DNA from: Tamarix chinensis
Taxonomy: Eukaryota > Streptophyta > Magnoliopsida > Caryophyllales > Tamaricaceae
Assembly: GCA_030549775.1 (NCBI GenBank)
Contig: CM060177.1
Span: 34,936,514 to 35,000,513 of the forward strand
Direction: 5' to 3'
DNA length: 64,000 nt
Of this stretch, positions 34,659-47,640 are shown one piece after another. Every line of letters begins with the position of its first letter. Within the stretch, counting starts at the first letter, position 1. A program made the position numbers and the translations under genes. Below the pieces are notes generated by a model. It saw only the letters and a program-made list of their open reading frames with translations. It searched no databases and was not told the origin of the DNA.

Positions 34659-36939
34659 CTAGGTTTAGTGCTGAGATCCTCTACTCACTTTTGGTAGTAG
34701 TGTTGGGTGATGTGTTCATGCAATCTTTATGTTTTTATCCATATGGATTTGAGTCTATTTGACGCCATCAAGTAACTTTTCTTATTCTCAATACATTCCA
34801 CTAGTTGCCTTAGTTCCGTACACCCTAAGCATGAGTTAATATCCTCAATGTTTTTTTTTTTCTTTTTGGAGTACTCAATCCTTACAACCTATTATCTTAT
34901 ACTTCTTTTACTCTAGCCTATGTTACCCCCATCATGTATGCGAAAGAACATCTTGTTAGTCATGGCCATGATTGAACTAATTACCCTACACTAGTAACTT
35001 CCTCCTTCCTTAATGGGGACATACAAATGTTTGAACACTTAACTTGGTCATCCACAATATATAAAGAAGAGTGTGATTCCCACACTTAACCACTTGTTTC
35101 ATGTGTTGGCTCATCAGATATGGTAAGTTCAAGCTCTTTCTTGTGTGTAATAGTTCCATGATTTTTTTTCTTCTTATTTCCGTTTATAATAAAGCTCATC
35201 CTTAATATAGAGTCCGAGTGAATCTTTAAAATTCATCTACAAATATATACTATCTTGTCTATTGGTCAATCTTATAGTCTTACATGAATCCCAATGAAGT
35301 AACTTAAGGGATTTAGAAATGCTTGAATTTGCCTTTAGCTTAAATGAAGTTTATGGATGATAATAGTTCAACCATCTTTTGGGATTTCAATCTCCCAAGT
35401 AGAATAAAACTAATATGGCTTAGCCTTTCATGCCACAAGAAGGGGTAAGTTTATGTGGCACTCAAGCAAGTGAAACTTTCTTTGTTGCTTTTATATGGAT
35501 ATATCCTCTCAGCATTATAAAATCTATCACCCGTCAGGGTTGTTTCACTAGTGTTGATATTAACAATCAAGCATTCACCATTGAGGGGTCAACTTTGCTC
35601 CTTTATTATAATTATTTTTAAAATGTGTTTTAATCATTTCACTAAGCGAATATTTTTTAAGGAGTGTGAAGATGACTTGCTAACTCTTACAATACCATTG
35701 ATTTCACCCTTTTTTATGCCACCAAAAGTCCCATTTACATCAATGTAATGAATTTAAGAGAGAAACTCATGTTTATTCTTTGTCATATAGAGTAACCATT
35801 ATCTAGAAACTATAGTCTATCTCAAATCACCTTGCTCTACAATTCAAATAATTTTCATTTTTGAAATTAAATGATCTTAAGTCCTGCAAGATTAGTAGCA
35901 ATATATGACACGTCTTTTCTTATTCATATCCACTTCACATTAGGAGAGTTCTTTTTTCCTAGAGCTTTTAACCAGCTCAAGCTATCATATTTTGTATATC
36001 ATGTCATAAAACAATGCATATGAACTTCATATTCTTGCATGAATGTCCATATAATAAAAGAGATAAGTCATCACAAAATAGAGAATTAATGACAATGGTG
36101 AATTTGAGGTAAATAAAATACATTTGATGAAAAATAAATTTCCTTATATTTGATAGGTGACAATATATATTCACATATTTATCAAGTAGAGATTAATTGT
36201 ATTTAAAAATAAATATTAGAGAAGAGGAAGGAGATTCAAGTGAGAGAGAAATGCAACTTTCTATGTATGCATCAAATATTTAAATTAGATATTTTGTTTG
36301 TGTGTGTTTTAGATAAGATGAATTGCCTCGAAAGTGAAGTAAGTTAAAATGTAAATTATAAGAAAGAGATATATTTTCAAGCAAAAGTTAGATTTTAAGG
36401 GAAAAATAATCAAGAAAGAGGTAAATTCTTACAAAATTATAATACAAAAATGTATTCAACTTAATTATATGTGAATGCCTAAAAATTGTACTAAAATAGA
36501 AATATAGATTTAAATAAATAATAGATAGTTGAATATCAGGTAAAATATATAATTAAATACATTATGAAAAATTGTGTCGGTGGTTCATTTTATACATTAT
36601 ATACGAATTTAAACTAAAAGGAAATATATAGAAATCAATGACGAAAAGAATCTAAATAATAAAAATAAAAGATACTTTATGGTCCTTCTAATGTTGTGAA
36701 AATAAGATTCACATACTTAGGATATGTTCGCAAATAGGGGTATGGTATAATAGGTTTGTCAAATGGTAAATTGTGGGTCTAGTGCTCGCGTTCATTTTTC
36801 ATCCCTTAGTCGAGATGTGTACTCATATGGTAGCTCGAGGGAGAGATTAGAAGGACCATGTTTGTGCTTCATTGTGCATGTAAATAATAATATTCCATTA
36901 CGTGGGTCTTATTATATATCTAATTGATGTTTCGTGTAG
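34659..36939 (-). other. Intron remainder with minus-strand copia debris
   Basis: The clearest piece is at about 35345-35450 on the minus strand: WHERLSHISFILLGRLKSQK, the gag-pre-integrase signature of copia (usually WHxRLGHIS). Nearby sequence is compatible with protease/integrase debris but heavily broken. 36100-36900 is AT-rich with nothing recognisable until the splice acceptor. Confidence 0.42.
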
Positions 36940-37115
36940 AGATCAATTAACTTTTGCGGAGGCCAGTTGTGGCGGGCCTGGTTTTGACTTCTGACTCTTC
37001 CAAAGCGCGTTAAATGGGAGAAGAAACTCAATCGTCAACAGGTCAAGGAATTCAAGACGCAAAATTTCATAGACCAAAAGGATGGATTGCTCAACAGCAT
37101 GAGTTGATACTAAAA
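36940..37115 (+). pseudogene. Pectin methylesterase, last exon, frameshifted
   Basis: Continues the exon ending at 15798: DQLTFAEASCGGPGF, then after a shift TSDSSKAR, and after another shift KWEKKLNRQQVKEFKTQNF with FIDQ and a DGL/GWI ending. This matches the C-terminal strand and helix of plant PMEs (xVxWEKKL...FIDxDGW). At least two frameshifts and one stop make it non-functional. A GWIAQQ reading in another frame shows where the usual terminus lies. Confidence 0.85.
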
Positions 37116-37164
37116 CCATTAAAGACGCCCTCGTATTGTTAGAATTTAACTAGAAAGTAGTTGT

Positions 37165-37202
<38 letters not shown>

Positions 37203-39077
37203 GGATAGTTATCTATTCCATTGTTCGTCCGTGTAGGTCCGACCTGGATTATCAGGAGACGGCGAAAACTATTCTGGGGTCCTATGTATCTACACTGCAA
37301 TATTAAACCAACGTCACTTATTAATCACTCCATTATTTAATAACTGTTAAATATAAATAATTAAATAAGAATAATCTATATCTACTAAATTTTAAATATA
37401 TATTAAAATAGAAGTAATGTAAAAAGAAAAATAATTCGTATATGTAAATATAGTATATTAAACCAATAACCCTAACGTAACAACTGACAACCAAAATTGT
37501 CATATTGAATTTCTAAAAGGAAGGGGGGGGAGACACATTTAACGCCTATAGTCCACCTAAATTAAATTATATCCTATTTTTTTTTAATATTTGTAGATAT
37601 CAAACTATATATTAAATAGTTTTATACTATTTTAGTTATATGAATTTGCATCTTAGGATGCTACTACATCCATACATTGCATGTAAATTCAATATTTTAT
37701 AAAATATAATATAATTATTTGAAAGATGGCAGCTCTTAAATTTTTCCCCCCGACATATTATTATTATTATTTTTTTCACGAATCACTGGGAAAGAACAAG
37801 CATGGGAACACAGATGTTTGTCATAATGCATGGGTTGAAATATCTCCAAAACCACGGCCAATGTAGGGAAAAACAAAAACAATGAGCCTGAAGTGCAAAC
37901 GCAAAAAATCCTCATGTAACGTTGTTGGACAGCAACGAACCAAAAAAAAAAAAAAAAGAAGGCATGTCTAAACTTCAACCAAAAATCAATCAAAGATAAC
38001 AGATTCAAAAAAGACATATATCAGATCTAGCCGGCCAGTTAAGTCCCTAACCTGTAAAATCCAAAAAACTAAAATCTAGCGGCGGCAAAATATGTTTTCG
38101 AATTACGAATAGTTGCAGAAATCGAAAACATGAACGTCTAAAACTCCCCAGTTGAGTTGCAACATAATAAAAAATGAGTTAAAGTCAAAGAAATCAAAAA
38201 CAGTAACTCGTGAAGTTCCCCGGTTGAGCTGCAAGTTTAAGTTAGAGCCCTACAATCAGCATAATCAAATTGAGTTGAACTCGAATTAATGAATCGTGAA
38301 ACAATTAATGAAGGAAAATAATCACGATTTGCAGAAGTAGGTAGAGATTTCGGAAGGAACGACGCTTGCCTACAACGGAGATGAAGCAAAGATGCTGTGA
38401 ATGGAATCCCTGTGCCTCGCACCTCTTTCAGGCTCATCGTCGTTACCTGGACAGCGAGTGCCTTTTGTATATCTTTTACATATTTGGTTCTTAGTTGAAG
38501 GATGTAATTTTTTGTCTTCATAGCTAGTTCCTAACTGCATTTTGGCATTTCCATAAATCTCGAGACAGGTTACGTGATTGATTTCACTTGCAAGTGCTAT
38601 CTTTGTTGTTCCTTAGCCAGGCAAATTGATCTCTTTCTTCACTCTTTAATAGTTAATAGAAGTAATAGTTTGAAAGAGTGATCTGGTGCTACGTCGCTGG
38701 CGATTATATGATGGGTAGTCTTCGTTTTCTTTTTCTCATGATGTACTTCTTCTCAACAGCGGTATTCATGTGCCCTTGAAGGTCGCGTGTGATGGATAAG
38801 CTCTAGTGTTTTGCTGCTATTAGCGATGTTATGTCTCTGAAGGAAGAGGATGAGCTATGAAAGCTCTGTTTGTCTGTTACTGTTTTTTTTTCTGCATATT
38901 TTAGGCGCCCGTTGATAGTCAAATATGTGTGTGTTTTTCAACTATTAATAAACTATTGCTATAATGATAATCATCAGATAGTGCGTCATAAAACCAGCCT
39001 TTGTTTACTTTCACATGGAGACCTTTCTTGGTAGAATTGTTTGACTTACTTTTCAGTATTATAATAAAGAATTGCTC
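37116..39077. other. Intergenic DNA downstream of the pectin methylesterase remnant
   Basis: Contains an (ATT)n tract at about 37166-37202 and a G9 run near 37523. Frames at 37736-38017 (low-complexity Phe run) and 38237-38521 (both minus) match nothing I recognise. 38230-38900 is less AT-rich and could hold an untranslated or decayed exon, but nothing supports a gene. Confidence 0.3.
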
Positions 39078-39372
39078 CAATGCTGATGCACGGGACGGCA
39101 CCTGCGTCCAGAAAACGTCCCCGTCTCAGAAACTTTTTAAAAATGTTTTTTGATTAAAAATTATATTAAAATTATTTAATTAATATTTTTATTAAAAAAA
39201 TATTATTTAATCAATATTTTTATTAAAAAATATTATTTAATCAATATTTTTTTAACGTTTTTTATCGTCCCCGTTTCTTAAATTTTTAAAAAATACTGTT
39301 TCCGCATTTCGTTTCGTTCCTGTTTCTCCGTCCTCGTCTCCCCGTCCTCGTCTCCGTCCCCGTGCAACATTG
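39078..39372. mobile_element. Small inverted-repeat element (MITE-like), about 295 bp
   Basis: The left end CAATGCTGATGCACGGGACGG pairs, with small gaps, with the complement of the right end (CCGTCCCCGTGCAACATTG). The interior has three imperfect copies of an approximately 33-bp AT-rich unit built on TATTAAAAAAATATTATTTA. No frame. TSD not clear (ATTGCTC against ATGCTGA). The family is unassigned. Confidence 0.55.
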
Positions 39373-39577
39373 ATGCTGAGTGGCAGCTCATACCATTAAT
39401 TGTGTCTTGATCAAGGGGGGAAATATGGAGACATCTTACCGGCCTCTCAAGATTACCTGTGCCTCCATTTCTCCCAAATCTCAATTGTATGATACTATGT
39501 GCTATCATTATTCCTTCTCAGAGCGCGACACACCGACTCTTTTTAGTGCCCGATCGGTAACCCTATTTTGTATCTAA

Positions 39578-40560
39578 TATTATCTGAAATAATAATGTGT
39601 TTAAAGTGATTATATGGCTGAAATAATAGTAATGTTTGGTATATAGACGCATTATTTATGTATAAAAGTTGTTGCAGTAATAATATTGTTTGACAACTTA
39701 TATGATTTGAAATAAATTGATGTATATGGATAATTTTAGATATTATTTATATTAATCAGTTATATTCTTATCATATTTATTTGTTTATATATTTAATTTT
39801 AATAAGATATATTAAATAATAATAATACTTATTACGCATAATAATAACAATCAATCTTCATATTAATAATTATTAATAACATGAATAATCATTAATAATA
39901 TCGTATTCATAAATAATATTAATATTGAACATTTAAGTAATTTTCTTATTTATTAATTATTAAATTTTCATAATATTAACGCATGACATTAATAATCAAA
40001 TGTAACACTAATATTTAACATTAATGAACAATAATTAATAATTTATGCTAATCATATTTATAATTATTAATAATAAATATTAAGTTTAAATACTAATGAT
40101 TAATAATAATGAAAAATATTGAAAATTAATAGTAAAAATAAGTAATATTTAATGTTAGTAAATAATAATTTTTAGTTATATGAAACATTATTAATATACA
40201 TAATTAATTATTAATCATATTAAAAATTAATACTCATAATTAATGATAATCAAGATGCATAATAATAATTAATATTAATAAATAATAAGAAGTCATGATT
40301 AAGATTAATAATATGAATGATTAATGTTTATCAATAATATTTAATATTAATTCATAATGAATATTAAAAATTATTAATTATTCATTATTAATGGTAATTA
40401 TTGGTAATTATCATGAATTAATTATTGAAGTTTAATAATAATTAATATTAATAAATAATAATTCTTAATAGTTACTATGAATATGAATATTAATATTAAT
40501 AATAAGTAATTATTAATAATGAATATGAATAATTGTGAATTATGAAATATTTTAAGATAA
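39578..40560. repeat. TAAT/ATTA-rich low-complexity domain
   Basis: Nearly 1 kb consists almost wholly of A and T in irregular ATTAATAAT, AATAATTATTAAT and similar words, with G and C rare. No unit length is constant, so it is not a simple satellite. Nothing coding is present. Matrix attachment or a decayed microsatellite-like insertion are possible. Confidence 0.7.
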
Positions 40561-41010
40561 TATAAAAAAGAAATTAACACACGTTGTAGATAACAAATAC
40601 GCGCATATATATGTCTCCCTATGGCGAAGAGGAAACAAATTTCTTAATGGTAGTTACTACCTACTACTCTCACTTCGTCAACGTTTGTTGCAAGCCCCTT
40701 AAATTAGGTTGATTATGTGACACTAATCCCTAATACAAAGAAAAAGCTTGAACCTTTATCTAAATCACAATTGTCTCCAAAAAACCTTAAGGGTTTCAAA
40801 AATCATTTTGAGATCTTACAAGATAATGAACAAATTGATTAGTCATTGACTACTAATGTTAGGGGTGTGTCTTAATTTGAGAATTAACCTTTTCATGATC
40901 TAATACATAAGCATGTTGGAAATTTGTGGGGTGATATAGTCCAACATATTAATTACCCTTATCACCTTCATGCCCTAAAGTATGAACCTCTTACTCTCCA
41001 TAAAGGGGTG

Positions 41011-42084
41011 ATTGTGGTAGAGGTTTGACAAGAGCATATCTAAACCAAGACCTTGTATTCGAAGAATGCCCTTGTAGGTACAGTATTGATAATTTTATAT
41101 TTTGACACATTTTATACCCTTATAATCTTAGTTTTTAGTATTTTATTTAACTAATATAGGTGAATAATTATAATTTTGTGCTTAAATGGTAATAATTGCA
41201 CAAATGTTATTATTTAAGCTAAAATGATATAATTGAAGTAAATTTAGAATAAAATATTATTTATTAATATTTATTTAATTTTATTTTGTAGGTTTTATTT
41301 TTAAATAAAAGAAAAAAAATTGGACTTTTAGACCAACAACCAAAGGCTGAAGGCCCAAAGGCCTGGAATAAGGTGGCAAGGCAAAAACCAAACGAGCCGC
41401 ACGAAAATAAAGTGAAGGCTGACATGGCGGAGAAGTCAACCGCACGGATCAAAAATAAAAGGACATTGTAGAGGAATAAGAGTGCGGTAAAGGAGAGAGG
41501 CTATATGCTAAGGATCCGTCAGAGGGCAGCAGAGCCACATTAAATAAAAGGAGAGACGGGAGAGCCTTCACGGGCTTGGCCGAAGGCTGGGAAAAGGACG
41601 AACAGAGCCGCAAGGACTTCGATTGTGCTAGTCAAAGCTTATAGTCAAAACATGCTCTGATTGAGAAAATGATAAAGGAAGCTTAGGAATTTTCCATGAC
41701 ATGACCAAATAGCTTAACCTAATTTGTTTTTACATGATGTACACCCTATAGAAACCTTTTTGAGCCTATTCAAGGAACATACAATTTTTTTTCATTACCC
41801 ACATTGAATAACCTTCGGGACTTAATGTCCTTACCTTTACTTAAAGCTAGTGGAAGGAAATCAAATCGTTACAGATATAAAGAGTGGTTGCGTGTGTATG
41901 TATGTGAAAGAAATATATGTATTTATGCTAAGAAAGGGGATTGGTTATGTTTGGTGGAGAAAGAAAACAATTGAAAAATAAAAATTGTAAAAAACATATA
42001 TGTATCTGATTGTGATAGAGGTTTGACAAGAGCATATCTAAACCAAGACCTTGTATTCGAAGAATGCCCTTGTAGGTATAGTAT
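41011..42084 (+). repeat. 76-bp direct repeat flanking a 922-bp insert
   Basis: 41011-41086 and 42009-42084 are the same sequence with two visible substitutions (core AGGTTTGACAAGAGCATATC). The 922 bp between is AT-rich at its left and higher in GC at 41330-41640, and encodes nothing recognisable. The second copy runs straight into the LINE ORF1-like region. It could be a duplication made when the segment inserted, or a tandem duplication cut short. Confidence 0.75.
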
Positions 42085-42660
42085 ATAGATAAAGGTTTAT
42101 TTGTACTCGAATGGAAGCCTATGTTAGAGCTCATTAGAATCTTATGAAGATGCCTTAGATAAATCTCCTTGAGGAAGGGTTCTTCTAGTTTACTTTTGAA
42201 TCTAATGAAGATTCTAATTTGATTTTTGATGCTAGATGCTATACTTATATTACTAGACCTTTTCTTTTTAAAATATAGCATCCTAATTTTACTTTCACCA
42301 AGGATGAATTTTAATTTCTTCTCCTTTGGTTGAAATTCCCTATACTACCTATTACCCTATGTTTTAAGGGAAATATAAGTAAAATTAGTAGTTGTATTGG
42401 TCATCCAATTAGCATGGACTCTATCACTACATCTAAAGGTAGAGTATCTTTTTCAAGAGTCTTAATAGAAGTTGGTACCCATAAAGCCATGCTAGATTTT
42501 TTTTTCACATCAATAAACCATATGGCTCTACTATAAGACAAAGAATTGAGTATAAATAGAGACCTTTATTTTGTTATTTATGTCAACTAAAATGGTCACT
42601 TGGATAGTAAGTGCTTTAATTAGTCATCTTAAGGTGGTCCTCTAAACAAGAAGTGGATTA
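42085..42660 (+). pseudogene. L1-type LINE ORF1 remnant (DUF4283 and zinc knuckle)
   Basis: Plus-strand blocks CYTYITRPFLFK, WLKFPILPITLCFKGNISKI, IGHPISMDSITTSKGRVSFS and RVLIEVGTHKAM follow the plant L1-type ORF1 pattern (DUF4283 RNA-binding-like domain, then the 'GKPxxxDxxTxxxxRxSFARVxIEVD' linker). A RPLFCYLCQ-type CCHC start follows near 42567. Frames shift at least twice and contain stops. ORF1 normally coats LINE RNA. Confidence 0.72.
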
Positions 42661-43111
42661 TGGTGAATGATAGAAGGAACTTCAAGCCAATTGCTACTCA
42701 ACATCAAAATTCTTCACTATATATAATCCTAAGGAATACAACAACTCAACTTCAGTCACTAAGTAAAATCCTATAAGTTTTTCCATGACATGATGTGCCA
42801 ACCTTAGGATTAGGTTAAACTAGCAAAGTAAAAAATTATTTTTATTAATGGTATCCCCTCTTCTATTGTCAATATGGTTGTTTCTCAACCATATAAGTAT
42901 TTTAACAGAGTTGTAAGCATTGCTACAACTACTAGATTTAAAGAAAATATGGTTTTGAGTTCTATAGGATCTCAAATACCTAATAAAAGTTATAATGAAT
43001 CTCAAATAGAAACAATAAATGAGTTTGAATAAAAGTTAGTGATAATTAAACTAGAGACAACTTTATACAATCTAACTTCAACATTCAACTAGCATGATAA
43101 TTGAATTTTGA

Positions 43112-45900
43112 AATATTTAGGGACTTAATGAACCATAAAAACAAAAGGTAGTTAAAGATTGTTGTATAGGTAATAAAATAATCGTAGTAGGAATGGTTGA
43201 AACTAGGGTTGGGGAAGAAAATAAGACTAAAATCTTAAAATTAATCATGACACATTGGTCTTGGTTACATAATTATGATTCACACAATAATGGCATGATT
43301 TGGCGAGGATGGGATCTCTATGGTTGGATCATTCAAACCTTGGATTCTCATACTTAAGGCATTCATTGTAAGATTCATCCCCCTCCTTGGATATTTGCAA
43401 TTATTCCTTATTATCATCTATGCTACACAATGATAGAGTGTTAAGAAAAGAATTATGGACTTGGCTTAACACAAATCATCCTACATCTCACCCGTGGTTG
43501 TTACTTGGATATTTCAGTGTGGTGTTAAGTAAGGAAGAGAAAAGAAAATGAGACTTAGTAACACAATATGTGGATGATTTTTGTTATTATCTAAATGAGC
43601 TAAATCTTACTGACCTGAAATGTGAAAGAAAATTTTTCACATGGTTAAATTGATATATGGGAGATGATAGATTATGGTGTAAGCTTGATAGGGCTTTATG
43701 TAAACTTTAATGGAGTTGCCACATTGAAGGAGCCCATTATTACTTTGATTATCCTTTTATATGATACCATTCAGCTACCACTATCTTACTTCAGAAAGAT
43801 AATCAATAAGGTGTAATTCCCTTTCTTTTTCTTATATAAGGATTAAAGGTTAATTCTTTCTTCCTTTGATTCAATCACAGTGTCATACCTTAGCACATAG
43901 GAACATAATGCAAGATATTTTTTTAAAAAAAATAGAAGTATATTGAACCTCCATTGAAGTAATTCAATAAATAAAAATTTGGTAGTATTAGTGAAAAGGT
44001 TAAAAAGGCCAAATCTAACTTAGAGGAAATACAACACAAACATACCTTAAATCTCACAGCCTTGACCTACATGATTAGGAAAAAAAAATCTTCTACAAAA
44101 GTATAAGCATCTAGCTAAGTGTGAAGAGTTATTCTATAAGAAGAAAGTCAAAATTAATTGGCTTCTTCTACGTGATGATAATATTCTACTCTTTCATGAC
44201 ATTTTTAAAGGAAGAATACTGGTATTATCTATACAAAAATTTCTATGAAATTCATATGTGTAATCTTCTAGGTTCAAAAAATTCATATGTGTAACCATTT
44301 AACTATGAAATCATTCAAGAAGGAGATAAAATGAATAATTCACAACAAAAAAACTCTTTTAACCCTTGTTACTCTGACTGAAGTAAGGATTGTAGTGTTT
44401 TCTTTAGCTAATGGAAATGAACTAGAACCTAATGGTTATAGTGCACATTTATTTATATGTTTTTGGGACATCATATGATGAGATTTGTACTTATAAATTG
44501 TTAAAACTTTCACCATAGGGTCTATGCCAAAAGGTGTTACGTCACTACCCTAAATCTGGTTTGAAAAATTCTAAATGCTTCTACTCTAGGATATTACATG
44601 CATATTTATTATTCTAATACTTTATATAAGATTATTGTCATGATCATCACACATAGGCTCCGAAATTTACTTCCTTTACTAATTGGGGATTCTCAAACAA
44701 CTTTTGTCAAGGAAAAGTCAATATATGATAATATTCTTCTAAAAAATGAATTGATTAAGGGTTATAATCAAAAGCATGTTTCATGTAGGATCATGGTCAA
44801 ATTAGACACGAGAAAGGCTTATAATTCTATTTGATGGGATTGCCTTGGAAATATTCTATATACAATGCACTTCCCTATTCACTTTATAAAAAGTATTATG
44901 ATAGGTGTCCCTGCTATTAGCTATTACATTAAATTATTGGTATATTACATCCTCCATTTCAAGTAAAGGGGGGTATCAGTTAGGGTTACTCCTTTTCTCC
45001 AACCTCTTTGTCTTAGTAATGGAATTTTTAAATAGATCATTTCAAAGAATATGGTCTCATCCTCTTTCTTATCCTTTTCCTAGATAAAAAACACTGAGGA
45101 TAGAGAAACTTGATGTTTATGGATGATTTGATATTTTTTTGTAGTGGTAAGAAAAAGTCATTGGAATATATGCTTAACACCTTTCTTCATTTCTCTGGCT
45201 TATCATGATTGGTTATGAATGTGGCAAAGAGTAATTTTGATTATGATTGTAGTTTATGACAATAGTTGGAAGAAGAGCTATATGATAAGTTCCATATACC
45301 AAAAGGGAATCTTCCATTTAATTGCTTGGGTGTCCCCCTTGATGAGAAATATCTTACCAAGTAGCATTATTAGGTTTTGATTAACAAGTTCACCTCAACA
45401 TTGAAGATTGGGAAAAATCAATTACACATCTATATAGGAAAGATGAAATTGAACCAATTGGTTCTCTTCAGCTTACATACCTACCAGAGCATGGTTTTTT
45501 CCCATACCACATCATAGTAGAAATAAATACCATTTGTAGGAAATTTACATGGTTAGTTCACTCTAACACTTCAAAGTTTTCTTTTGTTGCGTAGGAATTC
45601 ATAAAACTTCCTGAATATGAGGGAGATATAGGTAATATAAATATTTTATGGAGTAATAGAGCTATAATGTGTAAAATTATGTGGCATTTAGTATGAAATA
45701 AAGAAATTTTGGTTAAATGGATTCATGCTTATTACTTAAAAGGGAGGCTTTATTGACTATCTAAATCAAGCCCTTGAATTCTTGGATTCTAAAATAATAT
45801 ATTGGGACTTAGTGATACATTTCAAGTGGTTCTTCAATATGGTCCTTTTTCAATGATTTTATAATCAATTTCATTAGCTTATGGCCTCCATAGAACTCAA
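43112..45900 (+). pseudogene. L1-type LINE ORF2 remnant: endonuclease and reverse transcriptase
   Basis: The APE endonuclease begins at N-I-x-GLNEP (43112), then VETRVGEENKTKI, NYDSHNNGMIWRGWDLYGW, LRKELWTWLN and FFTWLN. RT follows: NTLYKIIVMIITHRLRNLLP, QTTFVKEKSIYDNILLKNEL, MVKLDTRKAYNSI, GYQLGLLLFSNLFVLVMEFL. The thumb/C-terminal part has FNCLGVPLDEKYLTK, KMKLNQLVLFSLHTY, and WIHAYYLKGR at about 45716. The usual FADD catalytic context near 45116 is degraded to LMFMDDLIFF-like sequence. Many stops and shifts are present. Neither the poly(A) tail nor the target duplication was found. Confidence 0.82.
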
Positions 45901-45926
45901 AACCCTAAAGTTCCCTATCATACTAT

Positions 45927-47640
45927 TGTAATGCCCTAATTTTTTTGGGTAATCTAAGTTATTTAGGAATAATATATGTGGAGATTAAACTTTTCATATT
46001 TTTTTTTTCATTTATCACATCTTTGTAGAGTTTTGAAAACCTATTTGCATTATCAAAATGTTACGTTCAATACTCCTTGTCATTTTTATACTGATATGTG
46101 TTTTATGAGACTTATAAGTTACTTTTGGCCTCCAAACTATTTCCATCGTTCTAGTGGATATTTGATATGCTCATTTTTTGAGTCTCTAAGGCTTTTTCAA
46201 AATACCAAACCAAATTATTGGAAAAAAGACATTATCCATCACTTTTATAGACCTTAATTATGTGTTTTGAGCCCCATTAAGCCCTTTCTAGTTATCTATG
46301 TTTTATGAAACTTTGAGAATCATTTTATCTTAGTATTATTGAGCTAAACATAATCTAAAAATGTTCCATTATATATTATTCATCTCATTTTTGGAGTATT
46401 TTAGATATTATTGGGCATGTTCACATCATCAAATATAATTTCCCTTCCTCAATTCTTATCTAAAGTTTATGAGATTGTTTCTTAGGCACTCATTTGTGAT
46501 TAAAACCAATATGAGAATTCATGGCCTTATTTGGAGCCACTTCTTGTTATGTTACTTAGCACCTAAGCTTTTGATTCTTATAATTTATTTTATATTATTT
46601 TTCTCTTCTTCTTCTCCTTTTGGCGCCCTAATTTTGTGGATCACCTCCCCTCCTTTAGTCGTTAGATATTTTCAATAAATATCTTCTACACATATGGCTT
46701 AAGAAGCGAAAAACATAAGTCTTCCATCTTTACATTTAATTTTTGACATTTCTAAGCATAGTGGTTGGAGCTTCTTTTGGAACCAATCTCTAATGAATGA
46801 GTTAAGAGGTGCAAAATAAGTGTTAGGGAACCTTTTATCCAAATTTTTCCATTTGAGGGTTTTCTATTCCATGATCATCATTTTGAAAATGATACTTGTC
46901 TATTGGTTGTTGAAGTCAATCGATATGAAGATGGTTATACCTAAAGTCAATCTAAAATCTCTATTTTTCACTCTTGAAAAGTTTCATTTTAAAAGAATGA
47001 TGTGGAAGCTAAATAAGGAATAGGGAGTGTTATCTCTTCAACACACATAAAAGGAGTGTCTATCAGTCACCTCATGCGAGTTGCAAGAATAATATTGTAA
47101 CCGAGAACTCTTTTTAATATTATCAATATCAAAGAATAAATTCTCATAAGGAGATATCAAATGGCAAGCAAATGTGGGTGGTTTCACAAGACCAAAACCT
47201 CCCTAACACGATCAGTATAAACACGTAAGATAAACTTGGATTTTAAAGTTTTAACAAGAAACAACAAATAAGGTATGATTGCATCACTAATAAAATTACA
47301 ATATAATTGCTTCAAATTTAAAAAATAATTACTAAAAAAAAATTCCATGAGGCTAATATTTTAAAATATTTGAAAACTTTTATATATGTATGTAGAGCTC
47401 ATTAATACACACACAAACATACTCACACATGTATATAATGATAATTAGGTATTAATTTTAGCCATAAAAGAGCTCTAACTTTGTATATTCTAGCTTATGA
47501 TAGAGTTCTAAGTACAAAAACAATGGTAGCCATGAAAGATTTTATGATGTTATGATATTGAGAAATTGAAACAGATAATAGACATAATATAAAGGTGAAG
47601 AGAGAAGAGAGTCTCTTACTCATTCATATGTATGAGTTAT
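45927..47640 (+). repeat. Possible truncated long LTR, plus orientation
   Basis: TGTAATGCCCTAATTTTTTTGGG at 45927 resembles the LTR start of the TGTAACxCCCC family. A short pyrimidine run (46595-46625, TTCTCTTCTTCTTCTCC) is placed like the one in the solo LTR. No matching end was found and the rest is unremarkable AT-rich sequence. Frames here lack recognisable domains. Confidence 0.35.

Larger units (their letters stand above)
15799..36939 (+). other. 21.1-kb pectin methylesterase intron packed with transposons
   Basis: Donor GTAAGT at 15799 follows ...GGTCACGA. Acceptor ...TTCGTGTAG ends at 36939. Joining 15798 to 36940 completes a split Glu codon and continues the family sequence (WHAQGHE then DQLTFAEASCGG) without a gap. 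Identified inserts account for at least 16.5 kb: a solo LTR (16693-21534) and a gypsy element with two nested CACTAs (23031-34653). Removing them leaves about 4.7 kb, part of which is further copia debris. Confidence 0.8.

Noticed and set aside
37736..38017. Minus-strand 93-codon frame with Phe run
   Set aside because: Low-complexity T-run translation with no family resemblance.
38709..38780. Short signal-peptide-like frame starting MMGSLRFLFLMMYFF
   Set aside because: Stops after 23 codons with no continuation or splice donor; hydrophobic short frames are expected by chance in T-rich DNA.
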